Below, one piece after another: positions 53,857-62,326 of a DNA stretch of 64,000 nt. The DNA is taken from positions 49,983 to 113,982 of the forward strand of contig JAGBXX010000014.1 of assembly GCA_017629035.1 (NCBI GenBank), given 5' to 3'. Each line of letters begins with the position of its first letter. Position 1 is the first letter of the stretch. The position numbers and the translations under genes are program-made. Source of the stretch: Alistipes sp. (GTDB taxonomy: Bacteria; Bacteroidota; Bacteroidia; Bacteroidales; Rikenellaceae). Below the pieces are notes generated by a model. It saw only the letters and a program-made list of their open reading frames with translations, ran no database searches and was not told where the DNA came from.

Positions 53857-54924
53857 CTACATAAGTGGCAACTTGAGATACTCCTCACTCGAAGCACGGC
53901 TGACATGGATATACAACATCGACTCCGTGCACTTGACACCCAGAAGTTTGCGCCCCATATCGACATATACTCTACCAATGATATCTACATAGCCACGCTG
54001 AGTGATACGACCAAGCATAATAGACTGAGGCTCAGCACCTCGCTCCACGACAACAAACTTATCGGCGTTAAGTTTATATACCTCGTTCTCAACGCTATAC
54101 GAATCACTGCTTGCATCAATAAACGTGAGATACTCACCCTCGTGCGTTAGCGACTGCACAAGCTCGATGCCTCGGCCCAATGACTGCTTAACAGAGCTAT
54201 GATAGGCCCTACCAGAGAGCATGCACTCTCTACGCATAGCTGCCTCGATATCGTTTTTCGGCTCGCCAAACATCGGAACAAGGGGATTCAACACACTCTG
54301 CACGCCAGCATACTCCTCGGCCGAGGAGATTAGAAAGATATTCTCAGTTTGCACCGGTGGTGTCACATCCTCAAAGGCACGACGACCAGCAAGCTCCGAG
54401 TCGTAGGCAAGCTCAACAGCAGAACTAAAGGCCGCAATAACTCGTCCATAGCTCTCAGCATAGCGCTTCTTGCTGAGTTTCTTGAGCGCACCGCCACCAC
54501 TCAACTTACCATATATAGCACGTCGACGACCCACAGAGTAGGCATAACTATATAGATTGCCCCTATCCTCCCCACTCGACCACGCCTCGAGGTACTCGGG
54601 AGCATACAACGACAACATACGCACATCCTGACGGCCATTGCCACCGCTTGGATCACGCAAAAGATCATATAAATATAGATATAGTGCAGAGAGATTAGGG
54701 TCACTGGTGCGTGATGTCACCTCCTGCATGAGAGCGGCACGTGTTGCACCATCAATGGCCGATAGTTTGCACTCGTCGTTCATCACCTTGCGCACGACAT
54801 CTGGCGTGCGGCGCGATGCAAGCACCTCGCGCTGCTGCTGGGGAGTGAGTCCCAACCATGGTGTACGACCCATCGCCGCTACGGAGATAAGTAGCGTGAG
54901 GCAGAGCAAGATAGAACGACGCAT
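53857..54924 (-). CDS. Exported protein of unknown function
   Basis: A 355-residue protein with a signal peptide (MRRSILLCLTLLISVAAMGRT). I use ATG 54924; a GTG one codon earlier is possible. The mature protein is mixed alpha/beta with no domain I recognise; it begins with a helical region LTPQQQREVLASRRTPDVVRK. It lies between xerC and lspA with gaps of 3 nt on both sides, so it is clearly part of an operon lspA - this gene - xerC. The family seems specific to Bacteroidales. Function unknown. Confidence 0.72.
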   Translation of the reverse strand: MRRSILLCLTLLISVAAMGRTPWLGLTPQQQREVLASRRTPDVVRKVMNDECKLSAIDGATRAALMQEVTSRTSDPNLSALYLYLYDLLRDPSGGNGRQDVRMLSLYAPEYLEAWSSGEDRGNLYSYAYSVGRRRAIYGKLSGGGALKKLSKKRYAESYGRVIAAFSSAVELAYDSELAGRRAFEDVTPPVQTENIFLISSAEEYAGVQSVLNPLVPMFGEPKNDIEAAMRRECMLSGRAYHSSVKQSLGRGIELVQSLTHEGEYLTFIDASSDSYSVENEVYKLNADKFVVVERGAEPQSIMLGRITQRGYVDIIGRVYVDMGRKLLGVKCTESMLYIHVSRASSEEYLKLPLM

Positions 54925-54927
54925 CAC

Positions 54928-55524
54928 CTACTTAAAGAACTTGTAGTGGAAGATAAGCAGGTAGACAACGGCGCACGAGATATAGGCATCGGCAACGTTG
55001 AACACCGCACCGAAGAAATATCCATCGCCGCCAACAAGGAAACGAAGGAACGAAGGACAGTTCTCCCACTTAAAGAGTGGAAGATGAATCATATCGATAA
55101 CCTTACCCGTGAGAAAGCCAGTACCCTGAGCCTCGATGAAAAGGCCATAAAACATACTATCAACGACATTGCCGATAGCACCTGCAAGGATAAGCACAGC
55201 ACCCACAATCACACCCGTAGGCACCTCGTCACGCTTCTTAAGAAGGTAGCGAATACCATATATGAGCGCACAAATCATCGCTATGCGGAAGAGGGTGAGC
55301 ACCACCTTGCCCCAGTCGAAACCCTCCGAGCCACCGCCAAGCTGCATACCAAAGGCAAAGCCTGGGTTCTCAACATAGCAGAGATTGAACCACGAGAAGA
55401 CCTCAATTCGCTCGTTCACCTCCATATTTGCGTGAACAAGCATCTTAACGATCTGGTCCAACGCAACCAGTATAACAGTCCAAATAGCCACCTTGTGGCC
55501 TGTTGATAGTTTACCTAAAGCCAT
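54928..55524 (-). CDS. lspA: Lipoprotein signal peptidase LspA
   Basis: Cuts the signal from lipidated prolipoproteins in the inner membrane; the many lipoproteins of this window depend on it. The start at ATG 55524 gives 198 residues and four membrane helices. The two catalytic Asp are Asp 122 (GAIGNVVDSMFYG) and Asp 179 (FNVADAYIS). The stretch between them is longer than in E. coli (about 55 residues), as seen in Bacteroidota. A TATATTTG box on the minus strand is at 55600-55607. Confidence 0.94.
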   Translation of the reverse strand: MALGKLSTGHKVAIWTVILVALDQIVKMLVHANMEVNERIEVFSWFNLCYVENPGFAFGMQLGGGSEGFDWGKVVLTLFRIAMICALIYGIRYLLKKRDEVPTGVIVGAVLILAGAIGNVVDSMFYGLFIEAQGTGFLTGKVIDMIHLPLFKWENCPSFLRFLVGGDGYFFGAVFNVADAYISCAVVYLLIFHYKFFK

Positions 55525-55599
55525 AATTATCAATAGTATATGTCGGTAGCGCTCTATTTTTATTAGGTCAAAGAGTCGCTACAAAGAAATAATTTTGCA

Positions 55600-55607
55600 C
55601 AAATATA
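55600..55607 (-). promoter_or_regulatory. -7 box TATATTTG for the lspA operon
   Basis: Minus-strand match to the consensus, 75 nt before the lspA ATG. Confidence 0.5.
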
Positions 55608-55628
55608 CGAAAATTAAAAAAAATATAC

Positions 55629-55636
55629 TACTTTTG
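55629..55636 (+). promoter_or_regulatory. -7 box TACTTTTG for tRNA-Leu
   Basis: Consensus match 14 nt before the 5' end of the tRNA. Confidence 0.6.
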
Positions 55637-55650
55637 CGCTACGATTCGTT

Positions 55651-55731
55651 GCCCAGGTGGCGAAATGGTAGACGCGCTCGTTTCAGGTGCGAGTGCTTTG
55701 CGGCGTGTAGGTTCGAGTCCTATCCTGGGCA
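55651..55731 (+). tRNA. tRNA-Leu (anticodon CAG)
   Basis: The acceptor stem GCCCAGG / CCTGGGC closes with discriminator A (55731). The D-arm has TGGCGAAATGGTAGACGC, the anticodon arm CTCGT-TTCAGGT-GCGAG with CAG in the centre (leucine), a long variable arm typical of class II tRNAs, and the T-arm GGTTCGAGTCC. CCA is not encoded. A promoter box is upstream and a terminator downstream, so it is a single-gene unit. Confidence 0.96.
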
Positions 55732-55733
55732 CT

Positions 55734-55767
55734 AAGGCTGATATCTCCGGATATCGGCCTTTTTTTG
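55734..55767 (+). terminator. Terminator after tRNA-Leu
   Basis: 12-bp stem AAGGCTGATATC / GATATCGGCCTT with one G-T pair, 4-nt loop, followed by seven T. Confidence 0.88.
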
Positions 55768-55801
55768 TTTTTGTGACGATATGCCTGTAATACAGGCCTT
55801 T

Positions 55802-55855
55802 GTTGCGATTTGAGCATAATCATTGAGCAAGCTCATATTATCCTAAAATCGCAAC
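55802..55855. repeat. Long inverted repeat between tRNA-Leu and obgE
   Basis: Outer arms GTTGCGATTT (55802-55811) and AAATCGCAAC (55846-55855) are perfect 10-bp complements. Inside is a second stem TGAGC-AA-GCTCA. No T-run follows, so it is not a simple terminator. It lies 41 nt upstream of the obgE promoter. Confidence 0.7.
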
Positions 55856-55895
55856 TCTTGCTACGCAACATGCACGATAATTCGAAAAAAAATGC

Positions 55896-55903
55896 TATCT
55901 TTG
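55896..55903 (+). promoter_or_regulatory. -7 box TATCTTTG for obgE
   Basis: Consensus box, 22 nt before the ATG at 55926. Confidence 0.65.
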
Positions 55904-55925
55904 CGCGAATTTATATATTATTGTT

Positions 55926-56942
55926 ATGGCAGGTTCGAATTTTGTCGATTATGTAAAGATATTTGCCCGCTCAGGACATGGCGGTGCGGGCTCGTGTCAC
56001 TTCCGTCGTGAGAAGTTTGTGGCATTTGGTGGTCCCGATGGTGGCGATGGCGGTAAGGGTGGTAGCATCATCCTCCAGGGCGACAGCCAGTATTGGACCC
56101 TTATCCACCTTAAGTACAAGCGTCACCAGTTTGCCGAGGATGGCGAGAATGGTCATGGCGCACGCTCAACAGGTGCCGACGCAAAGGATATCATCATCCC
56201 TGTACCTCTTGGCACAGTAGCCAAGCAGGTATTCACCGACGAGGAGACAGGCGAGACATATACCGAGGTTGTTGGCGAGGTTACAGAGCATGGCGAGCAG
56301 CTTGTGCTCCTCAAGGGTGGCCGTGGCGGTCTTGGCAACTGGCACTTCCGCACAGCAACAAACCAGACACCACGCTATGCACAGCCTGGTGAGGAGGGCA
56401 AGGAGGGTGCCTTCATCCTCGAGCTCAAGGTGTTGGCCGACGTAGGTCTTGTGGGCTTCCCAAATGCGGGTAAGTCGACACTTCTCTCTGTTGTATCGGC
56501 AGCTAAGCCTAAGATTGCAAACTACGCCTTCACAACTCTCGAGCCTAACCTCGGCATTGTATCGGTGCGTGACGACCACTCGTTCGTGATGGCCGACATC
56601 CCAGGTATCATCGAGGGTGCTCACGAGGGCCGTGGCCTTGGTACTCGATTCCTTCGCCACATCGAGCGTAACTCGGTGCTTCTGTTCATGATTCCTGCCG
56701 ACAGTGACGACATTGCTGCCGACTACGATATCTTGCTGGGCGAGCTCACGCAGTACAACCCAGAGTTGCTTGACAAGCAGCGTCTTTTGGCTATCACCAA
56801 GTGCGACATGCTCGACGACGAACTCATCGAGCAGATGCGTGCTCACCTTCCCGAGGGTATTGAGTCAATATTCATATCGTCGGTGGCAAACATGAATATC
56901 ACCCAGCTTAAGGATATGCTCTGGAGAGCATTGCAGGCATAA
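55926..56942 (+). CDS. obgE: GTPase ObgE (CgtA)
   Basis: Essential GTPase linked to 50S ribosome assembly and stress response. The 338-residue protein has the glycine-rich Obg fold (residues about 1-160, [20 protein letters not shown] and [12 protein letters not shown]) and the G domain with G1 GFPNAGKST, the switch TTLEPN, G3 DIPGII and G4 TKCD. It has no C-terminal OCT domain, as is usual in this group. Followed by an SGNH hydrolase after 9 nt. Confidence 0.95.
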   Translation: MAGSNFVDYVKIFARSGHGGAGSCHFRREKFVAFGGPDGGDGGKGGSIILQGDSQYWTLIHLKYKRHQFAEDGENGHGARSTGADAKDIIIPVPLGTVAKQVFTDEETGETYTEVVGEVTEHGEQLVLLKGGRGGLGNWHFRTATNQTPRYAQPGEEGKEGAFILELKVLADVGLVGFPNAGKSTLLSVVSAAKPKIANYAFTTLEPNLGIVSVRDDHSFVMADIPGIIEGAHEGRGLGTRFLRHIERNSVLLFMIPADSDDIAADYDILLGELTQYNPELLDKQRLLAITKCDMLDDELIEQMRAHLPEGIESIFISSVANMNITQLKDMLWRALQA

Positions 56943-56951
56943 TATCGTAGA

Positions 56952-57752
56952 ATGATGAAGGGACCTTACTCAGGTTTGTGGTTTCTGCTCACCGTGGGCT
57001 TTGCCATCTTCTTCGTGGCCTCGGCATTTGGTGGCATCAAACTCGGCGAGATAGAGCTTGAGACCACACAGATGTATGCAGAGCTGACAAAGAGCCATGA
57101 GCCCGTGGCACCTGTGGTGCAGGAGATTACTACAGAGAGTGTTGAGGTAGAGAGCGTCGTAGTCGAGGAGCCTCGATACATTATAGACACCACACCTCAG
57201 CGCATATTGTTCGTTGGCGACTCGATGCTCGAGAGCCTCTCGCCACGTGTGGCAGCCTACGCCAAGCATAATGGCCACAAGCTACACACCGTGATATGGT
57301 ATGGCTCAACAACCAAGGCGTGGGGCACCTGCGAGAAACTCGCAGGCTATATCGCTAAGTACAATCCTACGTTTATCATCGTGTCGCTGGGTGGCAACGA
57401 GATGTTTGTGCGTGATATCAAGACCCGACACCTCGAGCCACTAAAACGTATCCTCGAGCAGATTGGCGACATCCCATATCAGTGGATAGCACCACCCAAC
57501 TGGAAACCAGACACAGGTATCAACGAGCTTTTGGCAGAGAATATCCCTGCCAACAGATTGTTTGTGAGCAAGGATCTTACTCTGGCGCGTGCCTCGGATA
57601 AGATTCACCCCACACGCGTGGCGGCCTACGGCTGGTTTGACCTTATCGTGGAGTGGATGGCCGAGAACCAAGACTACCGCATCAAACTTGATAAACCCGA
57701 AGTACAAACATCCAAGCCCGATACACTCGAGGCTATGGCACCCCCACAGTAG
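56952..57752 (+). CDS. SGNH-type hydrolase / acyltransferase, membrane-anchored
   Basis: A 266-residue protein with an N-terminal membrane helix (LWFLLTVGFAIFFVASAF), a linker of acidic and Val residues, and an SGNH domain: GDSML (catalytic Ser), SLGGNEMF, and DKIHPT (catalytic Asp/His) at the end. Alone it would be an esterase; the MBOAT gene 2 nt downstream suggests the pair works as in AlgI/AlgJ or similar systems, where the MBOAT protein carries an acyl group through the membrane and the SGNH protein attaches it to a surface polymer. The polymer is unknown. A Pro-rich tail ends the protein. Confidence 0.82.
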   Translation: MMKGPYSGLWFLLTVGFAIFFVASAFGGIKLGEIELETTQMYAELTKSHEPVAPVVQEITTESVEVESVVVEEPRYIIDTTPQRILFVGDSMLESLSPRVAAYAKHNGHKLHTVIWYGSTTKAWGTCEKLAGYIAKYNPTFIIVSLGGNEMFVRDIKTRHLEPLKRILEQIGDIPYQWIAPPNWKPDTGINELLAENIPANRLFVSKDLTLARASDKIHPTRVAAYGWFDLIVEWMAENQDYRIKLDKPEVQTSKPDTLEAMAPPQ

Positions 57753-57754
57753 CG

Positions 57755-59227
57755 ATGACCCTATCAACACTTTGGGCCAACATCCTCGAGAAGTTGGCCT
57801 ACGACCCACAGTCGCCCATGATCTTCTCGTCGGGAACATTTTGGGCGCTCTTTCTTTTGTTCATGCCTATCTATGCGCTGCTCAAACGTAGCCGCATGAA
57901 GATGGTGCTCTATGTTGTAGCATTCAGCCTCTACTTCTACTATAAGTCGAGCGGAATATTCTTTCTGCTTATCATCGCCACGTCGATAATCGACTACCTA
58001 CTCTCGCTGCTGCTTGCAAAACGAGAGAAGGAGTGGCAACGAAAGCTCTGCGTGCTGCTCTCGGTATGCATATCGCTCGGCGTGCTCGGCTACTTCAAGT
58101 ATGCTAACTTCATTATGGCGAGCTGGGCAGATATTGTAGGTAGCAACTTTCAGCCCCTCGACATCATCCTTCCTGTAGGTATCTCGTTCTACACCTTCCA
58201 GTCGATAAGCTACATTGTCGACGTCTATCGTCGTCGCATTGAGCCTACCGACTCGTGGCTCGAGTATATCTTCTTCTTATCCTTCTTCCCAGCGCTTGTT
58301 GCCGGCCCTATCGTGCGTGCCGACCACTTCCTGCCGCAGATCAAGGCCAACCGTGTGCCTGAGCGCAGCGAGGTGTGGATGGGCTTCTGGCTTATTCTCC
58401 TGGGTATTATCAAGAAGGCACTCCTGGCCGACTATATCGCCCAGTACAACGACATCGTCTTTACTACGCCCGAGACATATACTGGTTTCGAGAACCTTAT
58501 GGCCATGTTTGGCTACACCATGCAGATATACTGCGACTTCTCGGGATACTCAGATATGGCAATAGGTATTGCTCTGATTATGGGCTTCACACTACCCCAG
58601 AACTTCAACCTGCCATATAAGTCACAGAATGTCACCGAGTTTTGGCGCCGCTGGCACATATCTCTCTCGTCGTGGCTGCGTGACTACCTCTATATTCCGC
58701 TGGGTGGTAACCGCAAGGGCAAGGTGCGCACCTATCTGAACAACTTTATTACCATGCTTATTGGTGGCTTGTGGCACGGTGCATCGTGGAAGTTTGTTGC
58801 CTGGGGAGGTTTTCATGGCGTGGCACTCATCACGCACAAGGCCTCGCAACCACTGCTTAGTCGTATCCCCGACACACGCATCGTAAAGTTTGTGTCGTGG
58901 CTTGTGACTATATGTTTTGTGATCTTCACCATGGCCATCTTCCGTGTCAATGTGCTTGGAGATCTATGGGTCATGCTCGAGAATATATTCACCAACTTCC
59001 ATCTCGACTACCTACCAGTATTTGTCGACGTACGCCTCACGTGGTGCATATTCATGCTCGTGCTTATTGTTTCGCACGCCGTGCCCGATGGTTGGTGGCA
59101 GCGTCTTGGCGAGCGCTTTGCAGAGTGGCCATGGATCGTAAAACTTATCATCTTTGTGGTCGTGGTGCAGCTCGTGCTTCAGTTCCGAAGCGAGGATGTA
59201 GCGCCATTCATCTACTTCCAATTCTAA
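57755..59227 (+). CDS. MBOAT-family O-acyltransferase
   Basis: A 490-residue membrane protein with 10 or more helices. The family motifs PVGISFYTFQSISYIVDVYR, VTEFWRRWHISLSSWLRDYLYIPLGGNRKG and the catalytic His in GGLWHGASWKF are all present. MBOAT proteins of the AlgI/DltB type pass an acyl group, often acetyl, across the inner membrane. It forms a two-gene unit with the SGNH protein and probably acylates a cell-surface glycan or peptidoglycan. A terminator follows. Confidence 0.92.
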   Translation: MTLSTLWANILEKLAYDPQSPMIFSSGTFWALFLLFMPIYALLKRSRMKMVLYVVAFSLYFYYKSSGIFFLLIIATSIIDYLLSLLLAKREKEWQRKLCVLLSVCISLGVLGYFKYANFIMASWADIVGSNFQPLDIILPVGISFYTFQSISYIVDVYRRRIEPTDSWLEYIFFLSFFPALVAGPIVRADHFLPQIKANRVPERSEVWMGFWLILLGIIKKALLADYIAQYNDIVFTTPETYTGFENLMAMFGYTMQIYCDFSGYSDMAIGIALIMGFTLPQNFNLPYKSQNVTEFWRRWHISLSSWLRDYLYIPLGGNRKGKVRTYLNNFITMLIGGLWHGASWKFVAWGGFHGVALITHKASQPLLSRIPDTRIVKFVSWLVTICFVIFTMAIFRVNVLGDLWVMLENIFTNFHLDYLPVFVDVRLTWCIFMLVLIVSHAVPDGWWQRLGERFAEWPWIVKLIIFVVVVQLVLQFRSEDVAPFIYFQF

Positions 59228-59230
59228 AAA

Positions 59231-59272
59231 ATAAGGGTTGTCCACTAAAGGACAACCCTTATCTATTTTTAT
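59231..59272. terminator. Terminator after the MBOAT gene
   Basis: Perfect 13-bp stem ATAAGGGTTGTCC / GGACAACCCTTAT (59231-59243, 59250-59262), A-rich before and T-rich after. It lies between convergent genes and can act both ways. The GGGTTGTCC core is shared with the terminator at 33093. Confidence 0.85.
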
Positions 59273-59280
59273 TACCTCAT

Positions 59281-59838
59281 CTACTTGAGGCTAAATGTGA
59301 TTGGAAGTACATACTGAACAGCTACGGCCTCACCCTTCTGCGTTGCGGGCTCCCAGCGTGGTGACGAGAGCAACACTCGACGTACTTCCTGCTCGAAGGC
59401 TTCATCGCCTCGCTGCAAGAAGGTGATGCTGTTAGGCTGAATAAATCCCTGCTTGCCAACGACAAACTTAACAGCAAGCTTTGCCTCCTTCTTCTGCTGC
59501 TTCATCGCCTCAGGATAGCGCATATTCTCCATAACCCAGATGTAGAAGGTCTGAATATTACCACCCATGAAGCTACCAGGTTTCTCGGGAGTAAGCCACA
59601 CATGCTCATCTTTAAGAGTGATCAGCACAACACCATTCGAGGTGTCGCCAAACTGCTCGTAGAGTTTAAGTTGCTCGCTCTCACGAACAATAGTCACACT
59701 CTCAATCTGATCACGAAGTTTGTTAAACTCCTCGGTAGATATCACACAATTATTAACGAGATAGATTGGATCCTTCTGCTGCGCATTAACGCTAAACGAC
59801 GCAAGAAGGAGCATTGCGATTAGAATAAGTCGTTTCAT
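59281..59838 (-). CDS. TonB C-terminal-domain protein with receptor-plug-like segment
   Basis: A 185-residue exported protein with a signal peptide (MKRLILIAMLLLASFSVNAQQ). Residues about 22-85 (PIYLVNNCVIS, IESVTIVRESEQLKLYEQFG, NGVVLITLKD) resemble the plug domain of TonB-dependent receptors. Residues about 100-185 are a TonB-type C-terminal domain (MRYPEAMKQQKKEAKLAVKFVVGKQGFI, then a strand VQYVLPITFSL). It has no membrane anchor and no proline-rich spacer, so it is not a normal TonB. In-frame ATGs at 59850 and earlier are possible starts. Function unknown. Confidence 0.78.
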   Translation of the reverse strand: MKRLILIAMLLLASFSVNAQQKDPIYLVNNCVISTEEFNKLRDQIESVTIVRESEQLKLYEQFGDTSNGVVLITLKDEHVWLTPEKPGSFMGGNIQTFYIWVMENMRYPEAMKQQKKEAKLAVKFVVGKQGFIQPNSITFLQRGDEAFEQEVRRVLLSSPRWEPATQKGEAVAVQYVLPITFSLK

Positions 59839-59889
59839 AGTAAGTTTCATTTTTAGGTTAAACACTGGGCAGCTGCATTTTTGTTAGTG

Positions 59890-59897
59890 CAAAGGTA
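59890..59897 (-). promoter_or_regulatory. -7 box TACCTTTG for the TonB-domain gene
   Basis: Minus-strand match to TAnnTTTG, 51 nt before ATG 59838. Confidence 0.6.
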
Positions 59898-59927
59898 GCA
59901 CAGAGAGTGGGTAAACTCCAAATATTT

Positions 59928-59967
59928 AGTGTTAAAGAGTGTTAACTGAAATGTTAAATAGTGTTAA
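59928..59967 (+). promoter_or_regulatory. Four phased AGTGTTAA-type repeats (candidate response-regulator sites)
   Basis: A(G/A)TGTTAA occurs at 59928, 59938, 59950 and 59960, i.e. steps of 10, 12 and 10 bp, about three helical turns in all. Direct repeats about 10-11 bp apart are how OmpR-family regulators bind. They stand between the divergent TonB-domain gene and the histidine kinase, 39-46 bp before the kinase -7 box. Autoregulation is inference. Confidence 0.55.
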
Positions 59968-60005
59968 ATATCATCATAGATGGTTGATAGTTAGCCCTTT
60001 TTGCG

Positions 60006-60013
60006 TAACTTTG
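60006..60013 (+). promoter_or_regulatory. -7 box TAACTTTG directly before the histidine kinase
   Basis: The box ends 4 nt before ATG 60018, the same spacing as for thiL, so the transcript may be leaderless (inference). Confidence 0.55.
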
Positions 60014-60017
60014 TTGT

Positions 60018-61250
60018 ATGAAACGTGGTAGATTTATATCTCTCTTTGTTCTTGCCATCCTCTCTATGGCTCTGCTTGCCCTAGTCGAGGTGGTGTGGAG
60101 TGTGCGCTCTTATCGTGAGATGAGAGATAGCTATAACAATCAGATTACTAGCATATTCGATGAGTCCGTGTGGCGCTATGCCGGCAATATCGAAGGCTCA
60201 GGAAATATAAGCTTAGGACCACTCGAAGCACTCTACGCTATAGTCACCGAGCAGCTGCGCACCTCGGGAATAGATACTCGCTGCAGTGTCGAGATGTTGC
60301 TGCTTATTGGTGGAGAGCATACGGTAGTATCTCGTCTTGGCGACCAGACTGAGTCGATACGCACGTTCAGCGTCGAGGTACAAATATCATCAATCATCCT
60401 ACGCCTTGTTGTCGAGGATCCGCACACCAAGATTTTGGCGAGCATGCAGGGTATGATCATTATCTCGATTATCGCCACGCTGCTGCTTATACTTACATTA
60501 ATATATCTACTCATGACGCTATTTCGTGCCAAAAGCTTAGAGCGTATTCGTCGTGATCTTACACACAACATCACCCACGAGCTACGCACCCCTATTGCTG
60601 CGGCACGTGCAGCCACCGACACCCTACGCTGCACACCCGAGATAGCCCAGAGCGAGGTGTTGCGCAAGGAGTATCTTGAGATGACCTCGGCCGAGCTCGA
60701 GCGCCTAAGCTTGCTTGTGGACTCTATTCTTCGCAGCTCGCTCGACGACGAGTCGCCCGTTACACTACGCCCCGAGAGCGTGGAACTACAAAGCACCATT
60801 AACGAGGTTGTAGCCTCACTAAGACTAAAATATAGCTCACGCAACATCGAGTTTTACTCAGATATTTGCGAGAGCACACGCCTCTGGATCGACAGGGCTA
60901 CGCTACGCACAATTTTGCTAAACATCATTGACAACAGCATTAAGTATAGCGACGGAGTACCACATATCGAGGCAACAGCCACCAGACATAACACAAGCAT
61001 AGAGCTAAGCATCGAGGACCACGGCATAGGCATTGAGCAACACGAGCAACGACGAGTATTCGACAAGTTCTACCGTGTGAGCACGGCCTACCGCCAAAAT
61101 AGCCAGGGCTACGGACTTGGACTCTACCACGTACGCTCACTCGTGGAGCGCAGTGGCGGCAAGATAGAGCTACACTCCACATTGGGCCAGGGCACATGTA
61201 TAACGATAACTCTTCCGACAGATGACCAAACGAACAATTCTCGTCGTTGA
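60018..61250 (+). CDS. Sensor histidine kinase
   Basis: A 410-residue inner-membrane kinase: helix 1 (about 8-28), a periplasmic sensing domain of about 115 residues, helix 2 (about 145-168), a dimerisation domain with the phospho-accepting His 187 (NITHELRTPIAAAR), and an ATPase domain with N-box NIIDNSIKYSDG, DHGIGIEQHE and GYGLGLYHV. It overlaps the response regulator gene by 29 nt. The pair resembles RprX/RprY of Bacteroides, but I do not claim the identity. The signal sensed is unknown. Confidence 0.92.
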   Translation: MKRGRFISLFVLAILSMALLALVEVVWSVRSYREMRDSYNNQITSIFDESVWRYAGNIEGSGNISLGPLEALYAIVTEQLRTSGIDTRCSVEMLLLIGGEHTVVSRLGDQTESIRTFSVEVQISSIILRLVVEDPHTKILASMQGMIIISIIATLLLILTLIYLLMTLFRAKSLERIRRDLTHNITHELRTPIAAARAATDTLRCTPEIAQSEVLRKEYLEMTSAELERLSLLVDSILRSSLDDESPVTLRPESVELQSTINEVVASLRLKYSSRNIEFYSDICESTRLWIDRATLRTILLNIIDNSIKYSDGVPHIEATATRHNTSIELSIEDHGIGIEQHEQRRVFDKFYRVSTAYRQNSQGYGLGLYHVRSLVERSGGKIELHSTLGQGTCITITLPTDDQTNNSRR

Positions 61251-61905
61251 GGACGACGCCACACTACGTCGCATATTGCACGACGTGCTAATAATCAAGG
61301 GTTACGACACTCTCGTTGCCGAGAATGGCGCCGAGGGGTTGCGCATATTCCAAGAGCGCGATATCGACCTTGTCATTGCCGATGTTATGATGCCGCAGAT
61401 GGATGGCTTCGAGATGGTGCGCAGGATGCGTGACAAGGGTAGCAACACCCAGTTTCTATTTCTCTCGGCTCTGGATAGTGCCGACGATGTTGTCCAGGGC
61501 TTCCGCTCGGGAGGGCACGACTACCTGCGCAAGCCCTTCGACATGAACGAACTGCTGGTGCGTGTGGAGTCACTCCTGAGCCGTCTCGAGGTACGCCAAA
61601 CAGGCGAAGAGTATCGCATAGGCAGCTGTATCTTCAACCCTGAGAGCCAGGAGCTGCGTCGTGGAGAGATAGTGGAGCATCTATCGTCACGCGAAGCCGC
61701 AATACTCCAAGCGCTACACCGCAGTCGTGGCGAGGTGGTAACCTACCAACAGCTACTCCTCGACCTCTGGGGCGATGACAGCTACTACAACCTACGCTCG
61801 ATGAATGTCTTCGTGTCGCACCTAAGAACAAAACTCAACCGCATAGGCTCGCTTCAGATAGTATCAATACGTGGTGTAGGATATAAATTAGGCTGCAAAG
61901 AGTAA
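61222..61905 (+). CDS. OmpR-family response regulator
   Basis: A 227-residue regulator. The receiver domain (about 4-118) has the acidic pair ED-D (residues 10-12), Asp 54 (VIADVMMPQ) and K near 104 (YLRKPFD). The C-terminal winged helix (about 130-225) is of the OmpR/PhoB type (LSSREAAILQALHRSRGEVVT, then NVFVSHLRTKL, IVSIRGVGYKL). ATG 61222 overlaps the kinase gene, which supports coupled translation. Candidate binding repeats are upstream of the kinase gene at 59928. Confidence 0.94.
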   Translation: MTKRTILVVEDDATLRRILHDVLIIKGYDTLVAENGAEGLRIFQERDIDLVIADVMMPQMDGFEMVRRMRDKGSNTQFLFLSALDSADDVVQGFRSGGHDYLRKPFDMNELLVRVESLLSRLEVRQTGEEYRIGSCIFNPESQELRRGEIVEHLSSREAAILQALHRSRGEVVTYQQLLLDLWGDDSYYNLRSMNVFVSHLRTKLNRIGSLQIVSIRGVGYKLGCKE

Positions 61906-61924
61906 CCCGCAGCCCTAAAAATAT

Positions 61925-62326
61925 CTACTCAAGCCACTCGGCATCGTCGACAATTCCTGCCTGGGCAACTATCTCAAGAAGTTCATCACGACGCCTGCGG
62001 GGCGTCACATTCTTGCGTATCACGATAAGATAGGAGTGGCGTATCTCTGCCTTGAGATAGCTATCGCTCAGCTCTCCTACGATACTCACATCGTTCCAGT
62101 GGCGTTTGTTGAGATGAAAGGCGGGAGTAATCTCGGCATACCTATCCCTTAGCAGCATAGCTCTATCAGGGTCGCACTTAACGGCGAAGTGGTCGGGAGC
62201 CAGAAGAGATATCATCGCAAAGATGCGCCCCGACACCTTATATACGAGCGTGTCATCATCGAATGGCAGCGTCTCCTCGACCTCGGGCAACGAGAGGCAG
62301 TATTCACGAAACGTAACTATATCCAT
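61925..62326 (-). CDS. MmcQ/YjbR family protein
   Basis: A 133-residue protein of the MmcQ/YjbR (CyaY-like fold) family: EYCLSLPEVEETLPFDDDTLVYKVSGRIFAMI, FAVKCDPDRAMLLRDRY, TPAFHLNKRHWNDV and a C-terminal YLIVIRKN segment are characteristic. Members have been described as DNA-binding by fold, but the function is poorly defined. ATG 62326 (MDIVTFREYC) is the family start; a longer upstream frame is not. It stands alone, convergent with the response regulator. Confidence 0.88.
   Translation of the reverse strand: MDIVTFREYCLSLPEVEETLPFDDDTLVYKVSGRIFAMISLLAPDHFAVKCDPDRAMLLRDRYAEITPAFHLNKRHWNDVSIVGELSDSYLKAEIRHSYLIVIRKNVTPRRRRDELLEIVAQAGIVDDAEWLE

Noticed and set aside
54946-55506. Plus-strand frame opposite lspA
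   Set aside because: lspA has both catalytic Asp residues; the opposite frame has no recognisable feature.
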